A DNA stretch of 64,000 nt from Monilinia fructicola. Lineage: Eukaryota; Ascomycota; Leotiomycetes; Helotiales; Sclerotiniaceae. Below are positions 63,393 to 64,000 of this stretch, in pieces. The position numbers and the translations under genes were made by a program. The stretch's first letter is position 1. Every line of letters begins with the position of its first letter. The DNA lies in contig VICG01000009.1 in assembly GCA_008692225.1 (NCBI GenBank), positions 1,116,001-1,180,000 of the forward strand, given 5' to 3'. The notes beneath the pieces are model-generated. The model was given only the letters and a program-made list of their open reading frames with translations. It ran no database searches and had not been told where the DNA came from.

Positions 63393-64000
63393 CTACAGCA
63401 TCACCATCCCCAACGCCACTACCCCAACCGCGACCACCAAACTCCCAAATCTCGCCCCAACTAACGCATTCGCACCACTCGTCGCACTCGAACTGGCCTT
63501 CGCCGCCTCACTCGTGCTACTAGCCCCATCCTTAGCAGCCTTCGCCTCCGCCTTCTGCGTTTTCAACGCACTACAAGCATCCACAAGCGTAGTATTACTC
63601 GTCAAACTCTCCAATTTCGTCTGTGCCTTTGCAGCTTTTGCTTGCCAGTCCGCTTCTTTGGTTGCATTGCCTTTAGTTTTGGCCGCGAGCTTGGTGGTGT
63701 TAGATGCGATATCGATGGTCTTTTGAAGATCTATCACAAGGTATTAGTATACAAGTGTATAAGACATGATACGTGCATCCTCAGTATTCCAACCTAACAC
63801 AACAAGGACAATCACATACCTTCCATCTTATTGCACGTTTGCTTCGTCTGCGCCGCCTCGTTGATCGCGGCACAAGTCGCCACCAATGTACTGTTACCCT
63901 GTAGAGTATCGAGTTTCACGGCTGCCTCGCTTGCTTTGGCAACGATGGCGTCGATTTTCGTTTGGTTATTGTTTGTTTTGGTCGCGAGTTTCGTGCTGTT
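63393..64000 (-). CDS. GPI-anchored Ala/Ser/Lys-rich repeat protein, 3' part
   Basis: Exons 63820-64000 (cut by the window edge) and 63393-63730, joined over an 89-nt GTATGT...ATAG intron. Two similar blocks of about 60-70 residues are visible: NSTKLATKTNNNQTKID...GNSTLVATCAAINEAAQ and NTTKLAAKTKGNATKEA...SNTTLVDACSALKTQKA. Each has one cysteine and N-glycosylation sites and should be mostly helical. The tail SGANALVGARFGSLVVAVGVVALGMVML is a GPI-attachment signal (small residue site, then a hydrophobic end). It is thus a cell-surface protein, with more repeats probably beyond the window. It recalls HsbA/galactomannoprotein-type surface proteins only loosely. Confidence 0.72.

Overview
The window is nuclear DNA of a filamentous ascomycete. 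Genes carry short (about 48-90 nt) GT-AG introns, there is an intron-bearing tRNA-Met, and intergenic DNA is long and full of microsatellites. The proteins look like Pezizomycotina, most likely Leotiomycetes near Botrytis/Sclerotinia; that placement is inferred from family resemblance, not from a search.

Left part (1-23.3 kb): the 5' end of a CTR9-like Paf1-complex subunit; an STH1/SNF21-type SWI/SNF ATPase; a secreted S41-family peptidase; a 6-kb gene-poor stretch hiding two small genes (a 100-residue, six-cysteine secreted protein in three exons and a 51-residue Cys-rich protein); a P-loop kinase-like protein with a C-terminal membrane segment; a secreted histidine-phosphatase-superfamily protein; and an OCRL-like inositol-polyphosphate 5-phosphatase.

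Middle (23.3-36.6 kb): an AT-rich gap, a short DCP1-like protein, a GC-rich microsatellite zone, a small secreted glycoprotein, a head-to-head pair of paralogous CXC/zinc-ribbon genes sharing about 610 bp of promoter DNA, and tRNA-Met(CAT).

Right part (36.6-64 kb): 6.5 kb of simple repeats with a 400-bp pogo-like MITE; a BAR-domain protein; a second AT-rich MITE; two diverged paralogs of an unknown family; a J-domain protein; a hairpin MITE; a YTP1-like membrane protein; peptidyl-tRNA hydrolase; a MARVEL-domain protein; a small hypothetical gene; and the 3' part of a GPI-anchored repeat protein.

One signal runs through the window. At least seven genes, including essential-type ones, are interrupted by small indels that mostly sit in homopolymer or dinucleotide runs. 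Correcting each indel makes the total exon length divisible by three and restores the conserved family sequence. The simplest reading is base-call error in the assembly, so I annotate these as genes rather than pseudogenes. The genes form no obvious pathway. Chromatin/transcription (CTR9, STH1), mRNA decay (DCP1-like) and membrane traffic (OCRL, BAR, MARVEL) are housekeeping; several secreted proteins suggest interaction with a host or substrate.
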